A stretch of DNA of 64,000 nt, taken from positions 558,001 to 622,000 of the forward strand of contig NZ_JASERL010000004.1 of NCBI RefSeq assembly GCF_030766935.1, given 5' to 3'. Below the pieces are notes generated by a model. That model was not told the origin of the DNA. It made no database searches and saw nothing but the letters and a program-made list of their open reading frames with translations. Of this stretch, positions 31,615-39,409 are shown one piece after another (within the stretch, counting starts at the first letter, position 1; each line of letters starts with the position of its first letter). Origin of the DNA: Streptomyces sp. KL109B. Lineage in GTDB: Bacteria > Actinomycetota > Actinomycetes > Streptomycetales > Streptomycetaceae. The position numbers and the translations under genes are program-made.

Positions 31615-32901
31615 ATGAGCGCCAATGCTGCCGCCGCGCCGAGGCCGAGCCCCTGGAAGAACTTCTTCCAGGGGCTCCAGAAGATGGGGCGCAGCCTGCA
31701 GCTGCCCATCGCCGTGCTTCCCGCGGCCGGCATCGTCAACCGTCTCGGCCAGGACGACGTCTTCGGCCCCGACGGCCTGAACTGGCCGGATGTCGCCAGC
31801 GTCTTCAAAGGCGCGGGCGGTGCCCTGCTCGACGCCGACATCGGCCTGCCGCTGCTGTTCTGCATCGGTGTCGCGATCGGCATGGCGAAGAAGGCCGACG
31901 GTTCGACGGCGCTCGCGGCCGTGGCCGGCTTCCTCGTCTACCGCGGTGTGCTGCACCAGTTCCCGGAGGACTGCGAGGGCGGCGCGAAGGCGGTGGCCAC
32001 CGGCTGCCAGGCGGCGGACGGCACCGTGGCGGCCTTCACGTACCAGAACCCAGGGGTGTTCGGCGGCATCATCATGGGGCTGCTGGCCTCGTTCTTCTGG
32101 GTCCGCTACCACCGCACCAAGCTGGTCGACTGGCTCGGCTTCTTCAACGGCCGCCGGCTCGTCCCGATCATCATGGCGTTCGTCGGCATCGTCTTCGCGG
32201 TGCTGTGCCTGTTCATCTGGCCGCCGATCGGCAACGGCCTGGAGTCCTTCTCCAACTGGCTGGAGTCCCTGGGCGCCATCGGTTCCGGCATCTTCGGTGT
32301 CGCCAACCGCGCGCTGCTCGTGATCGGTCTGCACCAGTTCCTCAACACCCCGCTGTGGTTCCAGTTCGGTACGTACACCAAGCCCGACGGCACCGAGGTG
32401 CACGGCGACATCAACATGTTCCTCAGCGGCGACCCGACCGCGGGCATCTACCAGTCGGGCTTCTTCCCGATCATGATGTTCGCGCTGCCGGCCGCCTGTC
32501 TGGCGATCGTGCACTGCGCGCGGCCCGCGCGGCGCAAGGCGGTCGGCGGCATGATGATGTCGCTGGCGCTGACCTCGTTCGTCACGGGTATCACCGAACC
32601 GATCGAGTATTCCTTCGTCTTCATCGCGCCGGTCCTGTACGGCATCCACGCGGTGCTCACGGGTGTGTCGATGGCGGTGACCTGGGCACTGGGGGTCAAG
32701 GACGGCTTCAGTTTCTCCGCGGGTCTGATCGACTACGTGATCAACTGGGGCCTGGCCACCAAGCCATGGATGATCATTCCGATCGGCCTCGTCTTCGCCG
32801 CTCTCTATTACGTGCTCTTCCGGTTCGCGATCACGAAGTGGGACCTGAAGACACCGGGGCGCGAACCCGAGGAGGAGGTCGAGGACATCACCAAGGCATA
32901 A
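31615..32901 (+). CDS. nagE1: PTS EIIC transporter for N-acetylglucosamine
   Basis: 428 residues from ATG 31615, GGGAGG upstream. About 8-10 membrane helices. Glc-family EIIC hallmarks: GLQKMGRSLQLPIAVLPAAGI at the N-terminus, KADGSTALAAVAGFLVY, NGRRLVPIIMAF, GLHQFLNTPLWFQFG and SFVTGITEPIEYSFVFIAPVLY with the sugar-binding GITEP motif. The protein ends in PGREPEEEVEDITKA, a linker without a fused IIB. It forms the channel for GlcNAc with NagF. Confidence 0.93.
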   Translation: MSANAAAAPRPSPWKNFFQGLQKMGRSLQLPIAVLPAAGIVNRLGQDDVFGPDGLNWPDVASVFKGAGGALLDADIGLPLLFCIGVAIGMAKKADGSTALAAVAGFLVYRGVLHQFPEDCEGGAKAVATGCQAADGTVAAFTYQNPGVFGGIIMGLLASFFWVRYHRTKLVDWLGFFNGRRLVPIIMAFVGIVFAVLCLFIWPPIGNGLESFSNWLESLGAIGSGIFGVANRALLVIGLHQFLNTPLWFQFGTYTKPDGTEVHGDINMFLSGDPTAGIYQSGFFPIMMFALPAACLAIVHCARPARRKAVGGMMMSLALTSFVTGITEPIEYSFVFIAPVLYGIHAVLTGVSMAVTWALGVKDGFSFSAGLIDYVINWGLATKPWMIIPIGLVFAALYYVLFRFAITKWDLKTPGREPEEEVEDITKA

Positions 32902-32931
32902 CACTTTCGGCGCCGCCACAGGCGCTACGGC

Positions 32932-32966
32932 GAAGGGCCCCGGACCAACTGGTCCCGGGGCCCTTC
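32932..32966 (+). terminator. hairpin terminator after nagE1
   Basis: GAAGGGCCCCGGACCA pairs with TGGTCCCGGGGCCCTTC (one bulged C), 30 bp after the stop. Confidence 0.85.
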
Positions 32967-33024
32967 CTCGTGGGAAATCGGGGCAGGAATCAAGGGTTCC
33001 TTATCCCGCCTTCACCGTGCTACA

Positions 33025-33057
33025 ACAGGTCTACACCACTGAGTGGTGTAGACCATC
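33025..33057. promoter_or_regulatory. double dre box upstream of nagE2
   Basis: ACAGGTCTACACCACT (33025-33040, 14/16 to consensus) is followed one base later by AGTGGTGTAGACCATC (33042-33057, 13/16 on the other strand). Together 33028-33054 is a perfect 27-bp palindrome with 13-bp arms. The pair ends 21 bp before the nagE2 start, so it overlaps the promoter or leader. Confidence 0.9.
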
Positions 33058-33078
33058 TGCTTTTCATGGAGGAAGTTG

Positions 33079-34329
33079 ATGAGCACCGCCAGCGCTACGG
33101 CGGCCCCCGCGAAGAAGCGGGGTTCCGGCCTTTTCCAGGGCCTCCAAAAGGTGGGCCGCAGCCTGCAGTTGCCGATCGCGGTGCTTCCGGCCGCCGGCAT
33201 CATGGTGCGGCTCGGCGCCGATGACGTCTTCGGCAAGGACGGCCTGGACTGGGGCACCGTCGCCACGGTCTTCGCCAACGCCGGTTCGGCGATCACCACG
33301 CAGCTGCCGATCCTGTTCTGCATAGGCGTCGCCATCGGCTTCGCCAAGAAGTCCGATGGCTCGACGGCGCTCGCCGCGCTCGTCGGTTTCCTCGTCTACC
33401 AAAAGGTCCTTGAGGCCTTCCCGGTGCACGAGGCCGTGATCAAGAAGGGCGAGGACGTCGCCGCCGTCTATAACGACCCCGGTGTCCTCGGCGGCATCAT
33501 CATGGGTCTGCTTGCGGCCGTGCTCTGGCAGAAGTACCACCGCACCAAGCTGGTGGACTGGCTCGGATTCTTCAACGGGCGCCGGCTCGTCCCGATCATC
33601 ATGGCCTTCGTCGGCATCGTCGTCGGCGTCTTCTTCGGCCTGATCTGGGAGCCCATCGGCGAGGGCATCACCCACTTCGCCGAGTGGATGACCGGCCTCG
33701 GCGCCGGTGGCGCGGCCCTGTTCGGCCTGATCAACCGCGGCCTGATCCCGATCGGCATGCACCAGTTCGTCAACACGGTGGCCTGGTTCCAGCTCGGCGA
33801 CTACACCAAGCCCGACGGCTCCGTCGTGCACGGCGACATCACCCGCTTCCTCGCGGGCGACCCCTCGGCCGGCATGTACCAGTCCGGCTTCTTCCCGATC
33901 ATGATGTTCGGCCTGCCGGCCGCGGCCATCGCCATCGCCCACTGCGCCCGCCCCGAGCGCCGCAAGGCCGTGATGGGCATGATGGTCTCGCTCGCGCTGA
34001 CCTCGTTCGTCTGTGGTGTGACCGAGCCGATCGAGTTCACGTTCATGTTCATCGCGCCGGTCCTGTACGTGCTGCACGCCGTCCTGACCGCCATCTCCAT
34101 GGCCGTCACCTGGGCCCTCGGCGTGCACGCCGGCTTCAACTTCTCGGCGGGCTTCATCGACTACGCCCTGAACTGGAACCTCGCGACCAAGCCATGGATG
34201 ATCATCCCGATCGGCCTGGTCATGGCGGCCCTCTATTACGTGGTGTTCCGCTTCGCGATCACCAAGTTCAACCTCACCACCCCGGGCCGCGAGCCCGAGG
34301 AGGAGGTCGAGGACCTCACGAAGGCGTGA
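33079..34329 (+). CDS. nagE2: PTS EIIC transporter for N-acetylglucosamine (paralogue)
   Basis: 416 residues from ATG 33079 (TTG 33076 possible), with GGAGGAAG upstream. It is collinear with NagE1 over the whole length (GLQKVGRSLQLPIAVLPAAGI, NGRRLVPIIMAFVGIV, GMHQFVNTVAWFQLG, SFVCGVTEPIEFTFMFIAPVLY, PGREPEEEVEDLTKA), so the pair is a tandem duplication. In S. coelicolor NagE2 is the main GlcNAc permease (established knowledge). Separate dre sites and terminators show the two are transcribed independently. Confidence 0.93.
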   Translation: MSTASATAAPAKKRGSGLFQGLQKVGRSLQLPIAVLPAAGIMVRLGADDVFGKDGLDWGTVATVFANAGSAITTQLPILFCIGVAIGFAKKSDGSTALAALVGFLVYQKVLEAFPVHEAVIKKGEDVAAVYNDPGVLGGIIMGLLAAVLWQKYHRTKLVDWLGFFNGRRLVPIIMAFVGIVVGVFFGLIWEPIGEGITHFAEWMTGLGAGGAALFGLINRGLIPIGMHQFVNTVAWFQLGDYTKPDGSVVHGDITRFLAGDPSAGMYQSGFFPIMMFGLPAAAIAIAHCARPERRKAVMGMMVSLALTSFVCGVTEPIEFTFMFIAPVLYVLHAVLTAISMAVTWALGVHAGFNFSAGFIDYALNWNLATKPWMIIPIGLVMAALYYVVFRFAITKFNLTTPGREPEEEVEDLTKA

Positions 34330-34350
34330 GCCTCACCGGCTGAGCGGCAT

Positions 34351-34392
34351 GGCGAAGGCCCCCGGAACCCGATGGTTCCGGGGGCCTTCGCC
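34351..34392 (+). terminator. 19-bp perfect hairpin terminator after nagE2
   Basis: GGCGAAGGCCCCCGGAACC (34351-34369), loop CGAT, and its perfect complement (34374-34392). Confidence 0.93.
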
Positions 34393-34461
34393 TGTCCGGT
34401 TCGGACTGTCCGGTTCGGACTGTCCGGTTCGGACTGTCCGGTTCGGACTGTCCGGTTCAGA
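34392..34461. repeat. 14-bp tandem repeat, five copies (CTGTCCGGTTCGGA)
   Basis: Units start at 34392, 34406, 34420, 34434 and 34448 (the last diverges after 11 bases). Each contains the small inverted repeat GTCCG-N3-CGGAC. The array lies between the nagE2 terminator and the end of the MBL gene and overlaps the last bases of that gene. Confidence 0.93.
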
Positions 34462-35209
34462 TCTCGTACGTGCGTCCCGGCGCGGCCAGATCCACCGCGC
34501 CGTCGAAGACCGCGCGCGCGTCCGCGAGGTTGACCTGCGGGTCGGTCCACGGCGGGATGTGGGTCAGGATCAGCTTGCGGGCGCCCGCGCGCTGCGCCGA
34601 CTCCCCCGCCTCCCGGCCGTTGAGGTGCAGGGCCGGGATGTTCTCCTTGCCGTCCGTGAACGCGGCCTCGCACAGGAACAGGTCGCTGTCCTCGGCGAGT
34701 TCGTCGAGCGCGGCGCACGGGCCGGTGTCCCCGGAGTACGTCAGGGAGCGGCCGCCGTGCTCGACCCGGATCGCGTACGACTCCACCGGGTGGCAGACCT
34801 TCTCCATGCGGACGGAGAAGGGCCCGATCTCGTACGAGCCCGGCTTCACGGTGTGGAAGTCGAAGACCTCGCTGAACGCGGAGGCCGATGGGGTGTCGGC
34901 GTGCGCCGTGGTCAGGCGCTGTTCGGTGCCCTCGGGGCCGTAGACGGGCATGGGGTCGCACCTGCCGCCGTCGTGGCGGTAGTAGCGCACGACGAAGTAC
35001 GCGCACATGTCGATGCAGTGGTCCGCGTGCAGGTGCGAGAGGAAGATCGCGTCGAGGTCGTAGAGACCACAGTGGCGCTGCAGCTCGCCCAGGGCGCCAT
35101 TGCCCATGTCGAGGAGCAGCCGGTAGCCGTCGGCCTCGACGAGGTAGCTCGAGCAGGCCGAATCCGCGGACGGGAACGACCCCGAGCAGCCGACGACGGT
35201 GAGCTTCAT
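34457..35209 (-). CDS. MBL-fold metallo-hydrolase (RNase Z-like)
   Basis: 250 residues from ATG 35209. Beta-lactamase-fold zinc motifs: MKLTVVGCSGSFPSADSACSSYLVE, LSHLHADHCIDM (motif II HxHxDH), CHPVESYAIRV (His), TYSGDTGPC (Asp) and LILTHIPPW (His). Similar to the RNase Z/cAMP phosphodiesterase-like branch. The substrate is unknown. GGAGG lies 12 nt upstream of the ATG, somewhat far. The 3' end runs into the 14-bp repeat array. Confidence 0.9.
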   Translation of the reverse strand: MKLTVVGCSGSFPSADSACSSYLVEADGYRLLLDMGNGALGELQRHCGLYDLDAIFLSHLHADHCIDMCAYFVVRYYRHDGGRCDPMPVYGPEGTEQRLTTAHADTPSASAFSEVFDFHTVKPGSYEIGPFSVRMEKVCHPVESYAIRVEHGGRSLTYSGDTGPCAALDELAEDSDLFLCEAAFTDGKENIPALHLNGREAGESAQRAGARKLILTHIPPWTDPQVNLADARAVFDGAVDLAAPGRTYEI

Positions 35210-35404
35210 AAGAGCTTTCAACCTCCGCGCTGGCGGTCGGAATGCGGGGTGGAACATGGGCCATGGGCCAAGGGGGTCAGTCGAGCGTAAGGCGCGAAAG
35301 GGCGGGTGGCTCCTCCGTCACGGGCTGTTGTGGGCGAACTCACCTGCGCTGTCACCGGTTCGGAGGGCTTCCGGTCCGCGGGAGCACCCCGCGCGTCCCA
35401 CCGG

Positions 35405-35410
35405 TACCGT
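35405..35410 (+). promoter_or_regulatory. -10 box of a probable leaderless promoter (PemK-like gene)
   Basis: TACCGT, 7 nt, ATG 35418. An earlier in-frame ATG at 35412 would lie upstream of the predicted transcript start. Confidence 0.4.
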
Positions 35411-35417
35411 CATGCCT

Positions 35418-35861
35418 ATGGACACGTCCTGGTGGCTCGCGCTCGCGGCCGTCGTGCTGCTCGCGCTCGTCGCGACGCTGGTCGACGGGTGGGGCCGCGG
35501 CTCCCGGCACCGCCACCGGGACCGGCACGCGCCTCGGGGTTCGCACGCGCGGGGGCCCGAACCGGGCGACATCTGGTGGGCGATGGTGCCGTACGAGGAC
35601 GGGCCTGGCGGCAAGGACCGGCCGTGCCTGGTGCTGTCCGTACGCAGGGGTGTGGCGACGGTCGCCAAGATCACCAGCCGGTACCACGACGAGCGGCCGG
35701 GGGTGATTCCGCTGCCGCCGGGGGCCGTGAGTGACGCGCGGGGGCGGGCGAGCTTCCTGGAGACGGATGAGCTCCGCTCGGTGCCGGTGGGGGATTTTCG
35801 GCGGCGGGCGGGGGTGCTCGATCCGGGGTTGTGGGATCAGGTGCGGCATCTGGGTACGTGA
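35418..35861 (+). CDS. membrane-anchored PemK/MazF-like protein
   Basis: 147 residues. An N-terminal membrane segment (SWWLALAAVVLLALVATLVDGW) and a basic His/Arg linker precede a PemK/MazF-like domain: PEPGDIWWAMVPYEDGPGGKDRPCLVLSV, TVAKITSRYHDERPGVIPLPP, SFLETDELRSVPVGDFRRRAG. MazF/PemK proteins are mRNA interferases, but no antitoxin gene precedes it and the membrane anchor is atypical. A toxin role is therefore doubtful. It is convergent with cysM, with a dispersed repeat between. Confidence 0.8.
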   Translation: MDTSWWLALAAVVLLALVATLVDGWGRGSRHRHRDRHAPRGSHARGPEPGDIWWAMVPYEDGPGGKDRPCLVLSVRRGVATVAKITSRYHDERPGVIPLPPGAVSDARGRASFLETDELRSVPVGDFRRRAGVLDPGLWDQVRHLGT

Positions 35862-35884
35862 AACCCCTCCGGCGTTGCGGTTCC

Positions 35885-35930
35885 GGGGCGCTGCCCCGGA
35901 CCCCGCTCCTCAATCGCCGGAGGGGCTGAA
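35885..35930 (+). repeat. dispersed GC-rich 3'-end repeat, copy 2
   Basis: GGGGCGCTGCCCCGGACCCC followed by GCTCCTCAATCGCCGGAGGGGCTGA, between the convergent PemK-like and cysM genes. Confidence 0.88.
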
Positions 35931-35953
35931 AAAAGAAGGCCCAGACGTAAGGG

Positions 35954-36904
35954 TTACGCCCACAACTGGCCGTGCAGCACCTCGATCGCTTCCTCTGTCG
36001 TGGCCGCCGTGTAGACGCCCGTCGACAGGTACTTCCAGCCACCGTCGGCGACGACGAACACGATGTCGGCGGGCTCCCCCGCCTTCAGCGCCTTCTTGCC
36101 GACGCCGATCGCGGCGTGCAGCGCGGCCCCCGTGGAGACGCCCGCGAAGATGCCCTCCTGCTGCAACAGGTCACGCGTACGCGTCACGGCGTCGGCCGAG
36201 CCGACCGAGAAGCGGGTCGTGAGGACGGAGGCGTCGTACAGCTCGGGGACGAAGCCCTCATCGAGGTTGCGCAGGCCGTAGACGAGGTCGTCGTAGCGCG
36301 GCTCGGCCGCGACGATCTTGACGTCGGGCTTGTGCTCGCGCAGGTAGCGGCCGACGCCCATGAGGGTGCCGGTGGTGCCGAGGCCCGCCACGAAGTGCGT
36401 GACCGAGGGGAGGTCGGTGAGGATCTCCGGTCCTGTCGTGGCGTAGTGCGCGCCCGCGTTGTGCGGGTTGCCGTACTGGTAGAGCATCACCCAGTCCGGG
36501 TGCTGCTCGGCCAGCTCCTTGGCGATGCGGACCGCGGTGTTGGAGCCGCCCGCGGCGGGGGACGGGATGATTTCCGCGCCCCACATGGCGAGCAGATCGC
36601 GCCGTTCCTGCGAGGTGTTCTCCGGCATGACGCAGACGATCCGGTAGCCCTTGAGGCGGGCGGCCATCGCGAGCGAGATGCCGGTGTTGCCGGAGGTGGG
36701 TTCGAGGATGGTGTCCCCGGTCTTGATCCGGCCTTCCTTCTCGGCCTGTTCGATCATGTGGAGCGCGGGGCGGTCCTTGATCGAGCCGGTCGGGTTGCGG
36801 TCCTCCAGCTTCGCCCAGATCCGGACGTCGTCGGAGAGCGAGAGCCGCGGCAGGCGCACCAGGGGGGTGTTGCCCACCGCGGCCAGCGGGCTGTCGTAGC
36901 GCAT
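35954..36904 (-). CDS. cysM: O-phosphoserine sulfhydrylase / cysteine synthase CysM
   Basis: 316 residues. Fold-type II PLP enzyme: GNTPLVRLPRL, NPTGSIKDR with PLP Lys43, EPTSGNTGISLAMAARLKGY (substrate loop), GLGTTGTLMGVGRYL (phosphate-binding loop) and FAGVSTGAAL. The gene starts 7 bp after cysO, and mec lies farther upstream, so it is the M. tuberculosis-type CysM that uses CysO-thiocarboxylate and O-phosphoserine (established for that pathway). Likely expressed from the leader at 37388 together with cysO. Confidence 0.95.
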   Translation of the reverse strand: MRYDSPLAAVGNTPLVRLPRLSLSDDVRIWAKLEDRNPTGSIKDRPALHMIEQAEKEGRIKTGDTILEPTSGNTGISLAMAARLKGYRIVCVMPENTSQERRDLLAMWGAEIIPSPAAGGSNTAVRIAKELAEQHPDWVMLYQYGNPHNAGAHYATTGPEILTDLPSVTHFVAGLGTTGTLMGVGRYLREHKPDVKIVAAEPRYDDLVYGLRNLDEGFVPELYDASVLTTRFSVGSADAVTRTRDLLQQEGIFAGVSTGAALHAAIGVGKKALKAGEPADIVFVVADGGWKYLSTGVYTAATTEEAIEVLHGQLWA

Positions 36905-36911
36905 TGCCCGC

Positions 36912-37190
36912 TCAGCGCATTCCGCCGGCCACGGCCGGCAGGATCGTGATGCTGTCGCCGTCCGAGAGCTTGGTGCTGATGCCGTCGAGGAAGCGGACGT
37001 CCTCGTCGTTCAGGTACACGTTCACGAAGCGGCGCAGCTGACCGTTGTCCACGATGCGGTCGGCGATGCCCGAGTGCCGGGTGTCCAGGTCGGCGAAGAG
37101 CTCGCCGAGGTTGTCACCGCTGCCCTGGACGGCCTTCTCGCCGTCGGTGTAGGTGCGGAGGATGGTCGGGATGCGGACCTCGATGGCCAT
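36912..37190 (-). CDS. cysO: sulfur-carrier protein CysO (ThiS/MoaD family)
   Basis: 92 residues; AGGAG lies upstream of ATG 37190. Ubiquitin-like fold with VRIPTILRTYTDGEKAVQG, DNGQLRRFVNVYLNDEDVRFLDG and SDGDSITILPAVAGG. The chain does not stop at the functional Gly-Gly but continues with Met-Arg, so the last two residues must be removed before adenylation. It donates sulfur as C-terminal thiocarboxylate to CysM. A leader peptide and hairpin precede it. Confidence 0.95.
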   Translation of the reverse strand: MAIEVRIPTILRTYTDGEKAVQGSGDNLGELFADLDTRHSGIADRIVDNGQLRRFVNVYLNDEDVRFLDGISTKLSDGDSITILPAVAGGMR

Positions 37191-37245
37191 GCTGGGGCTC
37201 CTGTCAGGAGTCGGAAGTCTGGTGGGTGAGCGCGCGGCGGCGCTT

Positions 37246-37277
37246 CCGTACGGGCCGATGGGCGGCCTGCGGTACGG
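37246..37277 (-). promoter_or_regulatory. hairpin between the Cys leader peptide and cysO
   Basis: CCGTAC/GTACGG (6 bp) and GGCCG/CGGCC (5 bp) stack with a small internal loop. It lies 10 bp after the leader stop and 56 bp before cysO. Candidate attenuator or ribosome-access switch. Confidence 0.5.
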
Positions 37278-37286
37278 CGGTGCGGC

Positions 37287-37388
37287 TCAGCGCGGACAGA
37301 TGGCGCTGGCGAGGCGGCACAGGTCGACGTGCAGCCGCGCCACGAGCAGCATGCCCGGCGTCTTTTCGCTCACGTCGTGGAAAACCAT
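37287..37388 (-). CDS. 33-residue putative leader peptide upstream of cysO
   Basis: ATG 37388 to TGA 37287-37289. The peptide begins MVFHDVSEKTPGMLLVAR and ends with the block LHVDLCRLASAICPR. Short peptides of the form R-x-H-x-DLCR-x-(A/S)-x-x-C near their C-terminus are known in Streptomyces as putative leader peptides ahead of sulfur and other metabolic genes (recalled knowledge). The two Cys codons near the end would stall ribosomes when Cys-tRNA is scarce and so tune cysO-cysM (inference). No other gene fits between mec and cysO. Confidence 0.7.
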   Translation of the reverse strand: MVFHDVSEKTPGMLLVARLHVDLCRLASAICPR

Positions 37389-37468
37389 GGGCTCATCGTA
37401 TCGATTCCCGTCCCGGATCCCGGAGTGTGATCTCACCATGCGGGCGATTTGCGTCCACCTGTTGAGAT

Positions 37469-37885
37469 TCAGTCCGTGACCTGGACTTCTTCCTCCGTGA
37501 TCGCGCCCTCGACGATGCGGTACGAGCGGAACTGGAAGGGGCCCGCGTCGTCGGTGTCGGCGGTGGAGACGAGGACGTAGTGGGCGTTCGGCTCGTTCGC
37601 GTACGTGACGTCGGTGCGCGAGGGGTACGCCTCGGTGGCCGTGTGCGAGTGGTAGATGACGACCGGCTCCTCGTCGCGGTCGTCCATCTCGCGGTACAGC
37701 TTGAGCAGGTCACCGGAGTCGAACTCGTAGAACGTGGGCGAGCGCGCGGCGTTCAGCATCGGGATGAAGCGCTCGGGCCTGCCCTCGCCGACCGGGCCCG
37801 CGATGACGCCGCAGGCCTCGTCGGGGTGGTCCTTGCGGGCGTGCTCGACGATCTGGTCGACCAGGGTCTGGGAAATCTTCAACAT
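37469..37885 (-). CDS. mec: Mov34/MPN/PAD-1 family JAMM metallopeptidase (Mec)
   Basis: 138 residues. JAMM zinc-site residues are all present: Glu23 (HPDEACGV), His79 and His81 (YHSH), Ser89 and Asp92 (TATEAYPSRTD). In M. tuberculosis Mec releases cysteine from the CysO-Cys adduct. Here it could also trim the Met-Arg extension of CysO (inference). It is the first gene of the mec / leader / cysO / cysM cluster. A 17-bp hairpin ends the upstream permease transcript. Confidence 0.94.
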   Translation of the reverse strand: MLKISQTLVDQIVEHARKDHPDEACGVIAGPVGEGRPERFIPMLNAARSPTFYEFDSGDLLKLYREMDDRDEEPVVIYHSHTATEAYPSRTDVTYANEPNAHYVLVSTADTDDAGPFQFRSYRIVEGAITEEEVQVTD

Positions 37886-37903
37886 GCGGCCAGCATAAGC
37901 AAG

Positions 37904-37942
37904 TGGGCCCCGCCGTACCGGAGTGCGGTACGGCGGGGCCCA
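37904..37942 (-). terminator. 17-bp perfect hairpin terminator of the amino-acid permease gene
   Basis: TGGGCCCCGCCGTACCG / CGGTACGGCGGGGCCCA with loop GAGTG, 30 bp after the permease stop and 19 bp before the mec start. Confidence 0.92.
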
Positions 37943-37972
37943 ACTGGTGAGACGGAGCGCCTCCCAGGCGCC

Positions 37973-39409
37973 TCAGCTGCGCTTCGAGAAGGCCGCGGCC
38001 TCCGGGTTGCGCTTCTTCAGGATGAAGTACGAGACGCCCAGGATCGCGGCCCAGACCGGCGCCGCGTACAGGGAGACGCGGGCGTCCGGGTCGATGCCCA
38101 TCAGGACGATGACGAGGAAGATGAAGCCGAGCGCGAGGGCGCTGACCCACCAGCCCCACGGCGCGCGGAACTCGGACTTCGGCAGCTCGCCGCGGTCGGA
38201 CTTGATGCGGTAGCGGATCTGGCAGATCAGGATGATGATCCAGGCCCACATGCCGGAGATGGTGGCGAAGGAGACGACGTAGTTGAACGCCTCGCCCGGC
38301 CACTGGTAGTTGATCCAGACGCCGACCAGCATCATCGCGGCGGAGAACGTGGTGCCGATGACGGGCAGGCCGTTCTTGTTCAGCTTGGTGAAGAACTGCG
38401 GGCCCTGGCTGTTCTGCGCGAGGTCGCGGAGCATGCGGCCGGTGGAGTACATGCCCGAGTTGCAGGAGGACAGCGCGGCGGTCAGCACGACGAAGTTGAC
38501 GATGGCGGCGCCGATGCCCAGGCCCATCTTGTCGAAGGCGTGCACGAAGGGGCTCTCGCCGGCCTTGAAGGAGGTCCACGGCACGACGGACAGGATCATG
38601 ATGAGCGCGCCGACGTAGAAGACGGCGATGCGCCACGGCACGGTGTTGATCGCCTTCGGCAGGACCTTCTTGGCGTCCTTGGCCTCACCGGCGGTGACGC
38701 CGACGAGCTCGACCGCGAGGAAGGCGAACATCACCATCTGCAGGGTCATCAGCGTCGAGCCGATGCCGTTCTCACCGGCGAAGAAGCCGCCGAGGTCCCA
38801 CAGGTTGGAGACGGAGGCGGTGTCACCGGCGTCGGAGAAGCCGATGGTGAGGATGCCGGCGCAGATCAGGATCATGCCGATGATGGCGGTGACCTTGACC
38901 GTGGAGAACCAGAACTCCAGCTCACCGAAGAGCTTCACGGAGATCAGGTTGGCGCCGTAGAGGATGACGGTGAAGACGAGTGCGGAGATCCACTGAGGGA
39001 TGTCCCACCAGAAGGTCATGTAGGTGGCCGCGGCGGTGACCTCGGTCATTCCGGTGATGACCCAGAACAGCCAGTACGTCCAGCCGGTCGCGAAGCCCGC
39101 GAAGGGGCCGATGAACTCGCGCGCGTACTCCGAGAAGGAGCCGGACACGGGTCGGTACATGAGGAGCTCGCCGAGCGCCCGCATGATGCAGAAGATGACG
39201 ATGCCCGCGACGGCGTACGCGAGGATCAGGCTGGGTCCCGCCTTGGCGATGCCCTTGCCCGCACCGAGAAAGAGACCGGTCCCGATGGCACCGCCGATGG
39301 CGATCATCTGGATCTGCCGGGCCCCGAGCCCTCGCTGGTAACCCTCGTCGGTCTCGGCCTGCGCGGCCTCATTGCCGTCGTGCTGCTCGTCGACCTGCGC
39401 TGAGGTCAT
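37973..39409 (-). CDS. amino-acid permease (AAT family, APC superfamily)
   Basis: 478 residues, 12 helices. It starts after a hydrophilic tail with RGLGARQIQMIAIGGAIGTGLFLGAGKGIAKAGPSLILAYAVAGI, the AAT consensus. FCIMRALGELLMYRPVSGSFSEYAREFIGPFAGFATGWTYW and FGELEFWFSTVKV follow. The sequence is closest by eye to the AnsP/CycA/GabP group; which amino acid it carries is not deducible. Single gene with its own terminator. Confidence 0.93.
   Translation of the reverse strand: MTSAQVDEQHDGNEAAQAETDEGYQRGLGARQIQMIAIGGAIGTGLFLGAGKGIAKAGPSLILAYAVAGIVIFCIMRALGELLMYRPVSGSFSEYAREFIGPFAGFATGWTYWLFWVITGMTEVTAAATYMTFWWDIPQWISALVFTVILYGANLISVKLFGELEFWFSTVKVTAIIGMILICAGILTIGFSDAGDTASVSNLWDLGGFFAGENGIGSTLMTLQMVMFAFLAVELVGVTAGEAKDAKKVLPKAINTVPWRIAVFYVGALIMILSVVPWTSFKAGESPFVHAFDKMGLGIGAAIVNFVVLTAALSSCNSGMYSTGRMLRDLAQNSQGPQFFTKLNKNGLPVIGTTFSAAMMLVGVWINYQWPGEAFNYVVSFATISGMWAWIIILICQIRYRIKSDRGELPKSEFRAPWGWWVSALALGFIFLVIVLMGIDPDARVSLYAAPVWAAILGVSYFILKKRNPEAAAFSKRS

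Noticed and set aside
34392..34461. CRISPR-like array
   Set aside because: The 14-bp units are directly adjacent with no unique spacers and no cas genes occur in the window.
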